From Chamaesiphon sp031376885 (GTDB lineage Bacteria > Cyanobacteriota > Cyanobacteriia > Cyanobacteriales > Chamaesiphonaceae): a stretch of 5,793 nucleotides of DNA. The DNA is taken from the NCBI GenBank assembly GCA_031376885.1, contig JANMEL010000051.1:1-5793 (forward strand), given 5' to 3'. The translations under genes and the position numbers were made by a program. The notes beneath the pieces are model-generated. The model was not told the origin of the DNA, made no database searches, and saw only the letters and a list, made by a program, of their open reading frames with translations. This document shows, piece after piece, positions 1-5,285 of the stretch (position 1 is the first letter of the stretch; each line of letters starts with the position of its first letter).

Positions 1-32
1 TAAATCTGTCACCTTAAAATAGTCGCGACGAC

Positions 33-65
33 AGAAACCCGACTTTTTCAAAAAGTCGGGTTTCT
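33..65. repeat. Perfect palindromic hairpin, left copy
   Basis: Bases 33-48 and 50-65 are perfect reverse complements (16-bp arms, single-base loop) with the core CCCGACTTTTT/AAAAAGTCGGG. It is followed by a short T-rich run (TTTCTT), so it could act as an intrinsic terminator for a gene to the left of the window. To my knowledge, palindromes with an AAACCCGACTT core are common in intergenic regions of many cyanobacteria, so it may also be a dispersed repeat. It sits about 60 bases before the leuA ATG at 125 and recurs at 449-481 in the mirror-image copy. Confidence 0.8.
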
Positions 66-124
66 TGAATCCTAGCAGCTCAATTAGTAACTCCTCACAT
101 TATTATTTTTAGCGAACTAACATC

Positions 125-394
125 ATGACTCAACAACCAGAATCGGATCGGGTAATTATTTTTGATACTACCTTACGCGATGGGGAACAATCTCCAGGTG
201 CGACTTTAAATGCTGAGGAGAAGCTAACAATTGCGCGTCAATTAGCTAGGTTGGGTGTAGATGTCATCGAAGCTGGTTTTCCCTACTCTAGTCGGGGTGA
301 TTTTGAGGCGGTTCAACAGATCGCCGATCTAGTTGGTACGCCATCTCGCAGAGTGGTATCAAAAATAATTACTCGATCGGATTCCGGTTGTTGA
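125..394 (+). pseudogene. leuA: leuA 5' fragment (2-isopropylmalate synthase, truncated)
   Basis: LeuA condenses acetyl-CoA with 2-oxoisovalerate in the first committed step of leucine synthesis. The fragment begins at an ATG and shows the family N-terminus: residues 12-24 include FDTTLRDGEQSPG, the DRE-TIM signature whose Arg and Asp act at the active site, followed by a helix-rich stretch and the EAGFP element near residues 49-53. Homology stops near residue 72 (base 340). The last 17 residues are read-through of the oppositely oriented second leuA copy and resemble nothing in LeuA. Family members are over 500 residues, so most of the TIM barrel and the whole leucine-binding regulatory domain are missing and no catalysis is expected. 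No remainder of the gene lies in the window; a working leuA is presumably elsewhere. No convincing Shine-Dalgarno precedes the ATG. Confidence 0.88.
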
Positions 395-399
395 GTCAT
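313..399 (-). pseudogene. leuA: Second, inverted leuA 5' fragment
   Basis: Read on the minus strand from the ATG at 399-397, the first 20 codons (down to base 340) encode MTQQPESDRVIIFDTTLRDG, identical in protein to residues 1-20 of the plus-strand fragment at 125. The frame then runs into the antisense of the plus copy and stops at 315-313 after 28 codons. The 60-base coding stretch differs from the other copy at nine bases, all silent, including a TTA/CTG leucine pair. Its leader (400-440), hairpin (449-481) and outer 18 bases (484-501) are also homologous to the other copy. It is far too short to be functional. The frame is too short for usual gene callers and would be missed without comparing the two strands. 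Confidence 0.88.
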
Positions 400-448
400 G
401 GTGTTATTTACCTAAAAATAATAATGCTAGGAGTTATTAGTGGGTTCT

Positions 449-481
449 AGAAACCCGACTTCTTAGAAAAGTCGGGTTTCT
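449..481. repeat. Palindromic hairpin, right copy
   Basis: Bases 449-461 pair with 469-481 (13-bp perfect stem, 7-base loop). The stem has the same AGAAACCCGACTT sequence as the hairpin at 33-65, but the inner part has diverged (CTTAGAA in place of a nearly closed loop). It occupies the equivalent position upstream of the inverted leuA fragment, so it was probably present in the ancestral leuA upstream region and not inserted independently. Confidence 0.8.
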
Positions 482-487
482 GCTTTA

Positions 488-525
488 AGGTGACAGATTT
501 ACTAAAGATGGTCTTTCTGTCACCT
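488..525. repeat. Small inverted repeat AGGTGACAGA / TCTGTCACCT
   Basis: Bases 488-497 and 516-525 are exact reverse complements (10-bp stem, 18-base loop). The left arm is part of the outer block of the leuA inverted repeat, so TCTGTCACCT occurs three times in the window: at 5-14, as the complement at 488-497, and at 516-525. It lies downstream of the minus-strand NYN gene and could fold at the end of that transcript, but no T-run follows it, so a terminator role is weak. Confidence 0.55.
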
Positions 526-588
526 AGATAAGCACTAGCAACCCGAATAAAGTTGGCGGCATTATTACTTTTAGCTGTTGTTCTAACA
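516..588 (+). repeat. Possible third, degenerate leuA-leader relic
   Basis: Three short blocks occur in the same order as in the left arm. TCTGTCACCT is at 516-525 (compare 5-14). CATTATTACTTTTAGC is at 560-575 (15 of 16 bases equal to 98-113). CTAACA is at 583-588 (compare 117-122). The hairpin and the leuA start codon are absent. The rest of 502-603 shows nothing else recognisable. The matches are short and AT-rich, so chance is possible. Confidence 0.3.
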
Positions 589-603
589 CTTGAATTATTT
601 CTC

Positions 604-1125
604 CTAGAGAGAATCAACTTTTTCGATTCGATCGCGAATATCGTTGAGGTCAATATAGCGATCAGTGACATTTCTTAGCTCTCTGGCGATCATTCCTTCT
701 GTCGATATGACGGTGATATGCGTATTCTTTGATCGCAATAGCTCGATCGCCCGCTCAAAGTCACCATCACCACTAAATAGTACAACGCGATTGTACTGAT
801 CTACAGTATTAAACATATCGACCACGATTTCAATATCCAAATTCGCTTTTTGGGAATAGCGACCCGAAGTATCATCATAATACTCCTTGAGGATCTTGGT
901 GCGGACGGTATAGCCCAAACTAATCAGTGCATCGCGAAAGCCCCGTTGATCTTGGGAGTCTTTCAACCCAGTATACCAAAAGGCGTTGATGAGCATCAAC
1001 TGTGGTTCCTTCGTAAAATACTCTAGCACGCGCCGAGGATCGAAAAACCACCCATTTTTTTGTTGGGCATAAAACATATTATTGCCGTCTACAAAGATTG
1101 ATAGACGGTTGGCGGCAGAGAACAT
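604..1125 (-). CDS. LabA-like NYN domain protein (putative ribonuclease)
   Basis: The 173-residue product starts at the ATG 1125-1123 and matches the LabA/DUF88 branch of the NYN (PIN-like) nuclease fold. Visible motifs are FVDGNNMFYA near residues 11-20 (Asp13), KANLDIEIVVDM at 93-104 (Asp97, Asp103), and FSGDGDF at 117-123 (Asp120, Asp122). These acidic residues would form the metal-binding pocket expected of the family. Single-domain members of this size are common in cyanobacteria. LabA itself is known from Synechococcus for effects on circadian gene-expression output, but this copy need not share that role. An in-frame ATG at 1233 would add 36 residues without family resemblance, so I prefer 1125. 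No clear Shine-Dalgarno precedes it. The gene stands alone, divergent from pilT; its product is probably cytoplasmic, with an unknown RNA substrate. Confidence 0.88.
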   Translation of the reverse strand: MFSAANRLSIFVDGNNMFYAQQKNGWFFDPRRVLEYFTKEPQLMLINAFWYTGLKDSQDQRGFRDALISLGYTVRTKILKEYYDDTSGRYSQKANLDIEIVVDMFNTVDQYNRVVLFSGDGDFERAIELLRSKNTHITVISTEGMIARELRNVTDRYIDLNDIRDRIEKVDSL

Positions 1126-1656
1126 TATAAATAGTACCTGGTTATTTGTAATAGTTAACGTAAATGGGTTGCCAAACTTTAACCCGAGCACCAGTCCCCA
1201 AAAATAGCTGGGATCTGACGCTCTGGAGTCCATATTCCATCACAGCTACGGGTGAGCGAGATCGGGAACTAAGTTGGCGGAAGTTAATAAAAGATATAGA
1301 ATTTAAGCTAAAACGGCAAATATAACGGCGAGACTGCTAGGGAGCAGTTAGCAAGCATCAAAGAGGATGAAGTCTAGCTCCACCTAAAGTTATGGAGCAG
1401 GTACTCGATCGTTAACATATTAATTTAGGAGAATAATGTATATATGCCTCCCATTTTACCAAACTTAGGGTATTTGAGCTAATCTTTAATCTAGTACCAA
1501 AATTGCTCAGTAAATTCACTTATTTTTGAGGCTGGATGTCTAAAACATCACTACTAGTCTCTGGCATAAATCTAGTATGTCCCAATTTGTGCTTAATTGA
1601 GAATCGAATGCTCCGATCTGGGCATAATCCCAAGAGTACTCGATCGATATTAGCTC
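1126..1656. other. Long intergenic region between divergent NYN and pilT genes
   Basis: About 530 bases without a convincing gene. It should hold the promoters of both neighbours, but I find no strong -35/-10 pair. Two small stem-loops can be drawn: ACTGCT/AGCAGT at 1333-1348 with an AGGG loop, and GCTCCA/TGGAGC at 1377-1398 with a 10-base loop. An AGGAGA at 1427-1432 resembles a ribosome binding site, but the ATGs behind it (1436, 1444) open frames of only about 10-12 codons. The region is AT-rich and does not match any riboswitch consensus I recognise. Confidence 0.5.
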
Positions 1657-2832
1657 ATGATAAATGCCCACAGCTTCCCAGCACCGCCACCACCACCAAG
1701 TCGAACTCCATCCCAGTTACCGCCCAATTTACAAAGTCATACACCCAAGGTCATTCATATTTTACCACCTGGACAACCGACGATCGGGTCTTTAGTTCAG
1801 GAAGCCTTTGATGGAGGTTATTCGGATCTCCATGTGGGTGTTGGCGAGATTCCCAGATTTCGCAATCGGGGTGAAATCATTACCACCGATTATCCCCGCA
1901 CGGATCTTCCCACCTTTATGGCGTGGATGAGCGAAATTTTGACTGAAGAAGAGATTAAAAGTTTCCAAACCAATCTCGATTTTGATGGTGCGACTCAGTA
2001 TGAATTTGCACGGGTGCGGATCAATTTATTTGATTCTCTCTATGGTTATGCAATGGTGATGCGGTTGATTCCGATGCAGATTGCTACGCTCCAAGAATTA
2101 CGCCTACCTGCGGTGTTTAGTGATGTCTGTCATCATCATAAGGGATTAATCCTCGTAACTGGGCCGACGGGTTCGGGTAAATCGACGACGATGGCGGCGA
2201 TGGTTGATTATATGAATAAGGAGATGCCTCGTCATATTATCACCATTGAAGATCCGATCGAATTCATCCACAAAAGCCAACGTTCGCTAATTAAGCATCG
2301 AGAAATTGGCGCGAATACTCGTCAATTTGATACTGCACTTAAAGCAGCCCTGCGTGAAGATCCCGACGTAATCTTAGTTGGAGAAATGCGCGATCGCGAA
2401 ACAGTAAATACCGCTCTCAAAGCCTCCCAAACTGGTCACTTAGTCATCGGCACACTCCATACCAATAGTGCCATCAAAACCATCGAACGGATTCTCAATC
2501 TCTACAAGCCAGAAGAACAAAACGTGATGCGGACATCTCTAGCCGAATCATTAGTCGCGATCATTTCCCAAGGTTTATGTCGAACAACTGACGGAAAACG
2601 CGCTGCCTATCACGATATCCTCGTCAATACTGAAACCATCAAAGACTATATTCGCGATGGTAAATATGATGATATTCTACCGCTGATGGCAGATGGTGAA
2701 TTTGATGGCATGGTAACGATGAATATCTCTCTATTTGCCCTATACCAAGAAGGGCGCATCACCGAAGAAACCGCCCTCGAACTCTCACCCACACCAAATG
2801 AAATGGCGATGATGCTCAGGGGTAAGATCTAA
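1657..2832 (+). CDS. pilT: PilT-type type IV pilus retraction ATPase
   Basis: The 391-residue protein belongs to the PilT/GspE secretion ATPases, hexameric motors at the inner face of the plasma membrane that power type IV pilus retraction. The first ~40 residues are proline-rich (a run of six prolines near 9-14) and probably flexible. The N-terminal domain spans roughly 41-140. The ATPase core has Walker A GPTGSGKST (169-177), an Asp box ITIEDPIEF (195-203, Glu198), Walker B ILVGEMRD (239-246, Glu243) and a His box GHLVIGTLHTN (260-270). The GEMRD form is typical of PilT rather than the assembly ATPase PilB, as is the absence of the PilB N-terminal and zinc-binding regions. The canonical PilT AIRNLIREGK motif appears as a variant (TIKDYIRDGK, 327-336). 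The proline-rich leader recalls cyanobacterial PilT2-like paralogues, which is an inference. The ATG at 1657 lacks a clear Shine-Dalgarno. The gene appears monocistronic. Confidence 0.92.
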   Translation: MINAHSFPAPPPPPSRTPSQLPPNLQSHTPKVIHILPPGQPTIGSLVQEAFDGGYSDLHVGVGEIPRFRNRGEIITTDYPRTDLPTFMAWMSEILTEEEIKSFQTNLDFDGATQYEFARVRINLFDSLYGYAMVMRLIPMQIATLQELRLPAVFSDVCHHHKGLILVTGPTGSGKSTTMAAMVDYMNKEMPRHIITIEDPIEFIHKSQRSLIKHREIGANTRQFDTALKAALREDPDVILVGEMRDRETVNTALKASQTGHLVIGTLHTNSAIKTIERILNLYKPEEQNVMRTSLAESLVAIISQGLCRTTDGKRAAYHDILVNTETIKDYIRDGKYDDILPLMADGEFDGMVTMNISLFALYQEGRITEETALELSPTPNEMAMMLRGKI

Positions 2833-2833
2833 A

Positions 2834-2861
2834 TTAATTGATAATTGATAATTGATAATTG
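2834..2861. repeat. Heptanucleotide tandem repeat (ATAATTG)
   Basis: Three exact ATAATTG units (2841-2861) are preceded by one variant unit TTAATTG (2834-2840), immediately after the pilT stop codon. Such short tandem heptamers in intergenic positions are characteristic of many cyanobacterial genomes (STRR-type repeats). Copy number is expected to vary between strains. Confidence 0.85.
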
Positions 2862-2888
2862 GGCAATCGGGATTCGGCGTTGCTGAAT

Positions 2889-2914
2889 GTGGGTATGAAA
2901 TTAGTAATGCCCAC
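2889..2914. repeat. GTGGGTAT / ATGCCCAC hairpin
   Basis: Bases 2889-2896 pair with 2907-2914 (8-bp stem with one G-U pair, 10-base loop), within the spacer between pilT and the ATL gene. The flanking GGCGTTGCTGAATG and GCCCACCCTAC look like dispersed cyanobacterial repeat sequence, though I cannot confirm a family. It could act as a weak terminator for pilT, but no T-run follows. Confidence 0.45.
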
Positions 2915-2919
2915 CCTAC

Positions 2920-2949
2920 TTGCATCTCAATAGTGAAAAGTGGGATAAT
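2920..2949 (+). promoter_or_regulatory. Candidate sigma-70-type promoter for the ATL gene
   Basis: TTGCAT (2920-2925) and GATAAT (2944-2949) are separated by 18 bases. The -10 box matches TATAAT at five of six positions, while the -35 is weak. Transcription would begin near 2956, about 20 bases before the ATG at 2975. Because the tandem repeat and hairpin separate the gene from pilT, an own promoter is plausible. Prediction only. Confidence 0.35.
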
Positions 2950-2974
2950 AGGAACCAGATTCGATCGCCGAAAA

Positions 2975-3319
2975 ATGACTGCCCAACCATCTGCATATCA
3001 AAGAATTTATGATGTCGTCAATAAGATTCCGATCGGGAAGGTTGCTACCTATGGGCAAGTTGCCGAGTTAGCTGGTTTTTATGGTAAGGCTAGATTGGTT
3101 GGTTATGCTCTATTTCAAGTAGAACCAGAATCAGATATTCCGTGGCAAAGAGTCGTAAATATTAAAGGTGAAATATCTCATTCGATCGCTAGGTGTGGTG
3201 GCGATTATCTCCAATATAATTTATTAGTAAATGAGGGCATCGAGTTTGTCGAAAATACAAATCGAATCGACATGAAAAAGTATCGCTGGCAAGCACCTCC
3301 AGATTTAATGGATGAGTAA
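2975..3319 (+). CDS. Alkyltransferase-like (ATL) DNA repair protein, MGMT family
   Basis: The 114-residue protein has the fold of the DNA-binding domain of O6-alkylguanine-DNA alkyltransferases: GKVATYGQVAELAG (21-34) with Tyr25, then KARLVGYAL (38-46) carrying the arginine-finger Arg40. The catalytic PCHR motif is replaced by PWQR at 56-59, so the alkyl-accepting cysteine is absent and Trp57 stands there. ATL proteins such as S. pombe Atl1 and E. coli YbaZ have this change (usually PWHR). They bind alkylated guanine, bend DNA and flag the lesion for nucleotide excision repair instead of removing it. The C-terminal RIDMKKYRWQ resembles the family tail. The length fits stand-alone ATLs. A longer frame from 2852 would translate the repeat-bearing spacer, so the ATG at 2975 is preferred. 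The gene converges with the thioesterase gene, 29 bases apart. Confidence 0.9.
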   Translation: MTAQPSAYQRIYDVVNKIPIGKVATYGQVAELAGFYGKARLVGYALFQVEPESDIPWQRVVNIKGEISHSIARCGGDYLQYNLLVNEGIEFVENTNRIDMKKYRWQAPPDLMDE

Positions 3320-3348
3320 ACCATTAGATAATAACAGTATCTCAATAT

Positions 3349-3807
3349 CTATATTTTACTAATTTTGAGCGCAACATATTCACCTTTGAACTTTCCGGCG
3401 ATCGATCCTTGAGAATGAATTTCAGCCTCCAGTGCAATTCGAGCCTTGCCGCGTTTAGAAAATATTTTAATAAATCGTTGCCAATTTTCTAGGGGTGGAT
3501 TCAAGCAATGGGCAGAGAAATCCGATCCAATTGGCTGGAGATAATCGATACTGCTGCTTTGAATGACAATTTGACAAGGAATTGATAACAACTGAAGCCG
3601 AACATGAATTAAAGTCCAAGCTGATAGAATTGCCACCGCAGATATACTCCCACCAAAAGCAGTGCTACGATGATTGATATTAGGCTGTAATGGAGCGGAG
3701 AGGATCGCACCACGATCGTCAATCGAACTAACTGAAATAGCCATCGCCTGAGACAGTGGTATATGTTCGTGGAGATACTGTTCCACCGCCATTAAATTTA
3801 GATCCAT
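3349..3807 (-). CDS. YiiD-C-type hot-dog fold thioesterase
   Basis: The 152-residue product resembles the putative thioesterase domain found at the C-terminus of E. coli YiiD and as a stand-alone protein in cyanobacteria. The best evidence is the segment HEHIPLSQAMAI near 13-24, then NINHRSTAFGGSISAVAILSAW (about 43-64), the central hot-dog helix with its conserved NHxxTxFGGS-like start, and GEYVAL (142-147) in the last strand. Family members are expected to hydrolyse acyl-CoA or acyl-ACP thioesters; the substrate is unknown. There is no signal peptide or membrane segment. A TTG start at 3828 would add seven residues; the ATG at 3807 fits the family better, and an ATG at 3792 is also possible. 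The gene lies 42 bases downstream of the ankyrin gene on the same strand and probably shares its transcript. Confidence 0.82.
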   Translation of the reverse strand: MDLNLMAVEQYLHEHIPLSQAMAISVSSIDDRGAILSAPLQPNINHRSTAFGGSISAVAILSAWTLIHVRLQLLSIPCQIVIQSSSIDYLQPIGSDFSAHCLNPPLENWQRFIKIFSKRGKARIALEAEIHSQGSIAGKFKGEYVALKISKI

Positions 3808-3849
3808 GTTGTTATATTTTGTGGTCAATGCTAGTGTATGACAAGTAAA

Positions 3850-5136
3850 TTATAAGTTACTAAGTAAATCGATCGAACGTCGATCGCCATTAATTTCGGC
3901 TAAATCTAGTGCAGTCAAACCGCCGTTATTTTTGGAATATCGATCGACTCCAGCCTCAAGTAATAACTCCACAACTCGATCGTGTCGGCGATGAGTTGCC
4001 CACATCAAAGCCGTCGCGCCAGTGTTGTCTGTGACATTGAGATTTGCCTTAGCCGCAATGAGCGATCGCACTAATTCTACTTCACCATTCATCGCCGCGA
4101 TCGCGATCGGTGTTTGTCCATCTTTCAATACCGCAGTACTAATACTATCCGGTGCTACCCCACGCCCTAATAACAATCCCGCAATTGCTGCAAACCCATT
4201 CACAATTGCCAATCCAAACGCCGTCACCCCCTGTTGATGAGCGGACAAATCCGGCACACTTGCCAAGATTGCAGCTACGGCGGCTGTATGCCCGTGGATG
4301 GTAGCTAAAACCAGTGGAGTGTCCCCAGCAACGGTAATGAGATCCGTCTTGCCTCCATGACTCAGGAGCAGCCCAATTAGAAGATCATTGCCTTCGATCG
4401 CTGCCAAATGCAAAGCAGTTTCTCCTTCCTGAGAATGCAAATTGGGATCGACTCCAGCATTCAAAAGGATCGTAACAATATCAATATTATCACCCGCACT
4501 AGCCGCAATTAGTGCCGTCCAACCATCAGGGTTTTGATAATTGAGATCCACACCAGCAGCTAATAAAGGTTGAATCAACTTGGTATATCCTCTCTCTGCG
4601 GCAATAATTAACAAGCTATCTTCCGCCCCATCTAAATGGTGGGGATTCGCTCCAGCAGCGAGTAATTGGGTGACAATTTCGGCGTGGTTTTTGCTGACGG
4701 CGATATTAAGTGCTGTATCCTTGTCTCGATCGATCGTCAAAACATCCGCACCAGCAGCAATTAATAACTCGACAATTTCCCCCGCATTAGCTAAAGTTGC
4801 CGCCATCAAAGCTGTACTACCATCCTCATTAGTCGCATCCAAATCTACGCCAACAGAGATCAGTTGCTTGACAACTGCGACTCGATTGGCACTAGCGGCA
4901 AACATCAGCGCAGTAGTACCAAATTCACCACGATGGAGATGTGGATTCGCACCATTGAGTAATAGCAAATCGACAATTTTGGTAATCCCCAATTGAGCCG
5001 CAAACATCAGCGCGGTGGTACCTCGATCGTCGATACTATTGACATCAGCACCTTTGCCGATCGCATTGGCAACTTGACGATCGTTACCTCGCCGAGCCGA
5101 CTGAATGAGCTGTAGATTGAGTTGTGTAGAATTCAT
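3850..5136 (-). CDS. Ankyrin-repeat protein (about 13 repeats)
   Basis: The 428-residue protein is built almost entirely of ankyrin repeats of about 33 residues, recognisable by recurring (D/E)GxTALxxAA and (I/V)VxxLLxAGAD motifs. I count about 13, including a degenerate N-terminal cap (starting near QLIQSARRGN) and a C-terminal cap ending in SIDLLSNL. The repeat near the middle-to-end containing HQQGVTAFGLA is irregular in length. No catalytic domain, signal peptide or membrane segment is visible, so it should be a cytoplasmic protein-binding scaffold; its partner is unknown. A TTG start at 5175 would add 13 residues but lies inside a palindrome; the ATG at 5136 immediately precedes the first repeat and is preferred. 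It is followed by the thioesterase gene in a likely operon and is divergent from the DUF4079 gene. Confidence 0.9.
   Translation of the reverse strand: MNSTQLNLQLIQSARRGNDRQVANAIGKGADVNSIDDRGTTALMFAAQLGITKIVDLLLLNGANPHLHRGEFGTTALMFAASANRVAVVKQLISVGVDLDATNEDGSTALMAATLANAGEIVELLIAAGADVLTIDRDKDTALNIAVSKNHAEIVTQLLAAGANPHHLDGAEDSLLIIAAERGYTKLIQPLLAAGVDLNYQNPDGWTALIAASAGDNIDIVTILLNAGVDPNLHSQEGETALHLAAIEGNDLLIGLLLSHGGKTDLITVAGDTPLVLATIHGHTAAVAAILASVPDLSAHQQGVTAFGLAIVNGFAAIAGLLLGRGVAPDSISTAVLKDGQTPIAIAAMNGEVELVRSLIAAKANLNVTDNTGATALMWATHRRHDRVVELLLEAGVDRYSKNNGGLTALDLAEINGDRRSIDLLSNL
4062..4104. repeat. Two HIP1 octamers (GCGATCGC)
   Basis: Full HIP1 palindromes lie at 4062-4069 and 4097-4104 within the ankyrin gene; another is at 2390-2397 in pilT. 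Together with many CGATCG partial sites this is a strong cyanobacterial signature and argues that pilT and the ankyrin gene are long-term residents of the genome. Confidence 0.9.
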
Positions 5137-5166
5137 GCGGATTTGGGATTTTGGATGATTTGTTTG

Positions 5167-5206
5167 GATCGGCAAAGCTAACCTCAGCGAATTAGCTTTG
5201 CCGATC
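5167..5206. repeat. 15-bp palindrome between divergent genes
   Basis: Bases 5167-5181 (GATCGGCAAAGCTAA) are the exact reverse complement of 5192-5206, with a 10-base loop. It lies about 30 bases before the ankyrin ATG (5136) and 80 bases before the DUF4079 ATG (5286), that is, in their shared upstream region. It could be an operator for a dimeric regulator, an RNA hairpin in the ankyrin 5' leader, or a dispersed repeat. Neither side has a T-run, so an intrinsic terminator is unlikely. Confidence 0.65.
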
Positions 5207-5285
5207 GCTCAATTCTCGCTCAAAGCGGCTACCATCAGGAATTTTATGCTAACTTTTATAAATATTCTTGAATTTTTCCGATCCT

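Larger units (their letters stand above)
1..501. repeat. Long imperfect inverted repeat built from two leuA 5' regions
   Basis: The left arm (1-184) and the right arm (340-501, read on the minus strand) are homologous along their length, in the same order. Both have an 18-base outer block (1-18 versus 501-484, identical), a CCCGACTT/AAGTCGGG hairpin (33-65 versus 449-481), a leader stretch (84-124 versus 440-400, about 33 of 41 bases equal), and the first 60 bases of leuA (125-184 versus 399-340, 51 of 60 equal). Indels of about 10-12 bases separate the blocks. Bases 185-339 form the unpaired centre and are extra leuA sequence present only in the plus copy. Homology reaches base 1, so the left end may lie outside the window. 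I see this directly; the origin (joining of two diverged leuA loci, foldback element, or assembly chimera) is not resolved. Confidence 0.85.

Noticed and set aside
90..99. ACTCCTCACA in the left leuA leader resembles the conserved unpaired motif of the cyanobacterial small RNA Yfr1.
   Set aside because: The flanking two-hairpin layout of Yfr1 is not present, and the homologous right arm reads ACTCCTAGCA, so the motif is not conserved between the copies.
1..501. Transposon-like element with terminal inverted repeats and transposase.
   Set aside because: The inverted ends are simply the far ends of two leuA upstream regions; there is no transposase frame and no target duplication can be checked because the left flank is outside the window.
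447..671. 74-codon minus-strand open frame.
   Set aside because: It runs through the hairpin and repeat region and overlaps the 3' end of the NYN gene in another frame; the sequence resembles no protein family.
1126..1233. N-terminal 36-residue extension of the NYN protein from an ATG at 1233.
   Set aside because: The extension shows no LabA/NYN resemblance; the domain begins right after the ATG at 1125.
545..1280. Near-identical 15-mers ending AAGTTGGCGG on both sides of the NYN gene (545-559 and 1266-1280), as possible insertion-site duplications.
   Set aside because: Only 13 of 15 bases match, exact 10-base matches are expected by chance in a window this size, and there is no sign of a mobile element between them.
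1444..1482. Twelve-codon frame behind AGGAGA, as a possible leader peptide of pilT.
   Set aside because: Spacing to the AGGAGA is long, the peptide shows no regulatory codon run, and it lies over 170 bases from pilT.
1536..1811. 91-codon plus-strand open frame overlapping the start of pilT.
   Set aside because: It is out of frame with the clearly homologous pilT sequence and is a low-complexity shadow of its proline-rich start.
2852..2974. 41-residue N-terminal extension of the ATL protein.
   Set aside because: It would translate the tandem repeat and hairpin spacer, and the MGMT-like fold begins after the ATG at 2975.
4022..4237. Plus-strand open frames inside the ankyrin gene (also 4580-4996).
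   Set aside because: They are antisense shadows of the repetitive ankyrin coding sequence, whose alanine- and leucine-rich codons leave the opposite strand open.
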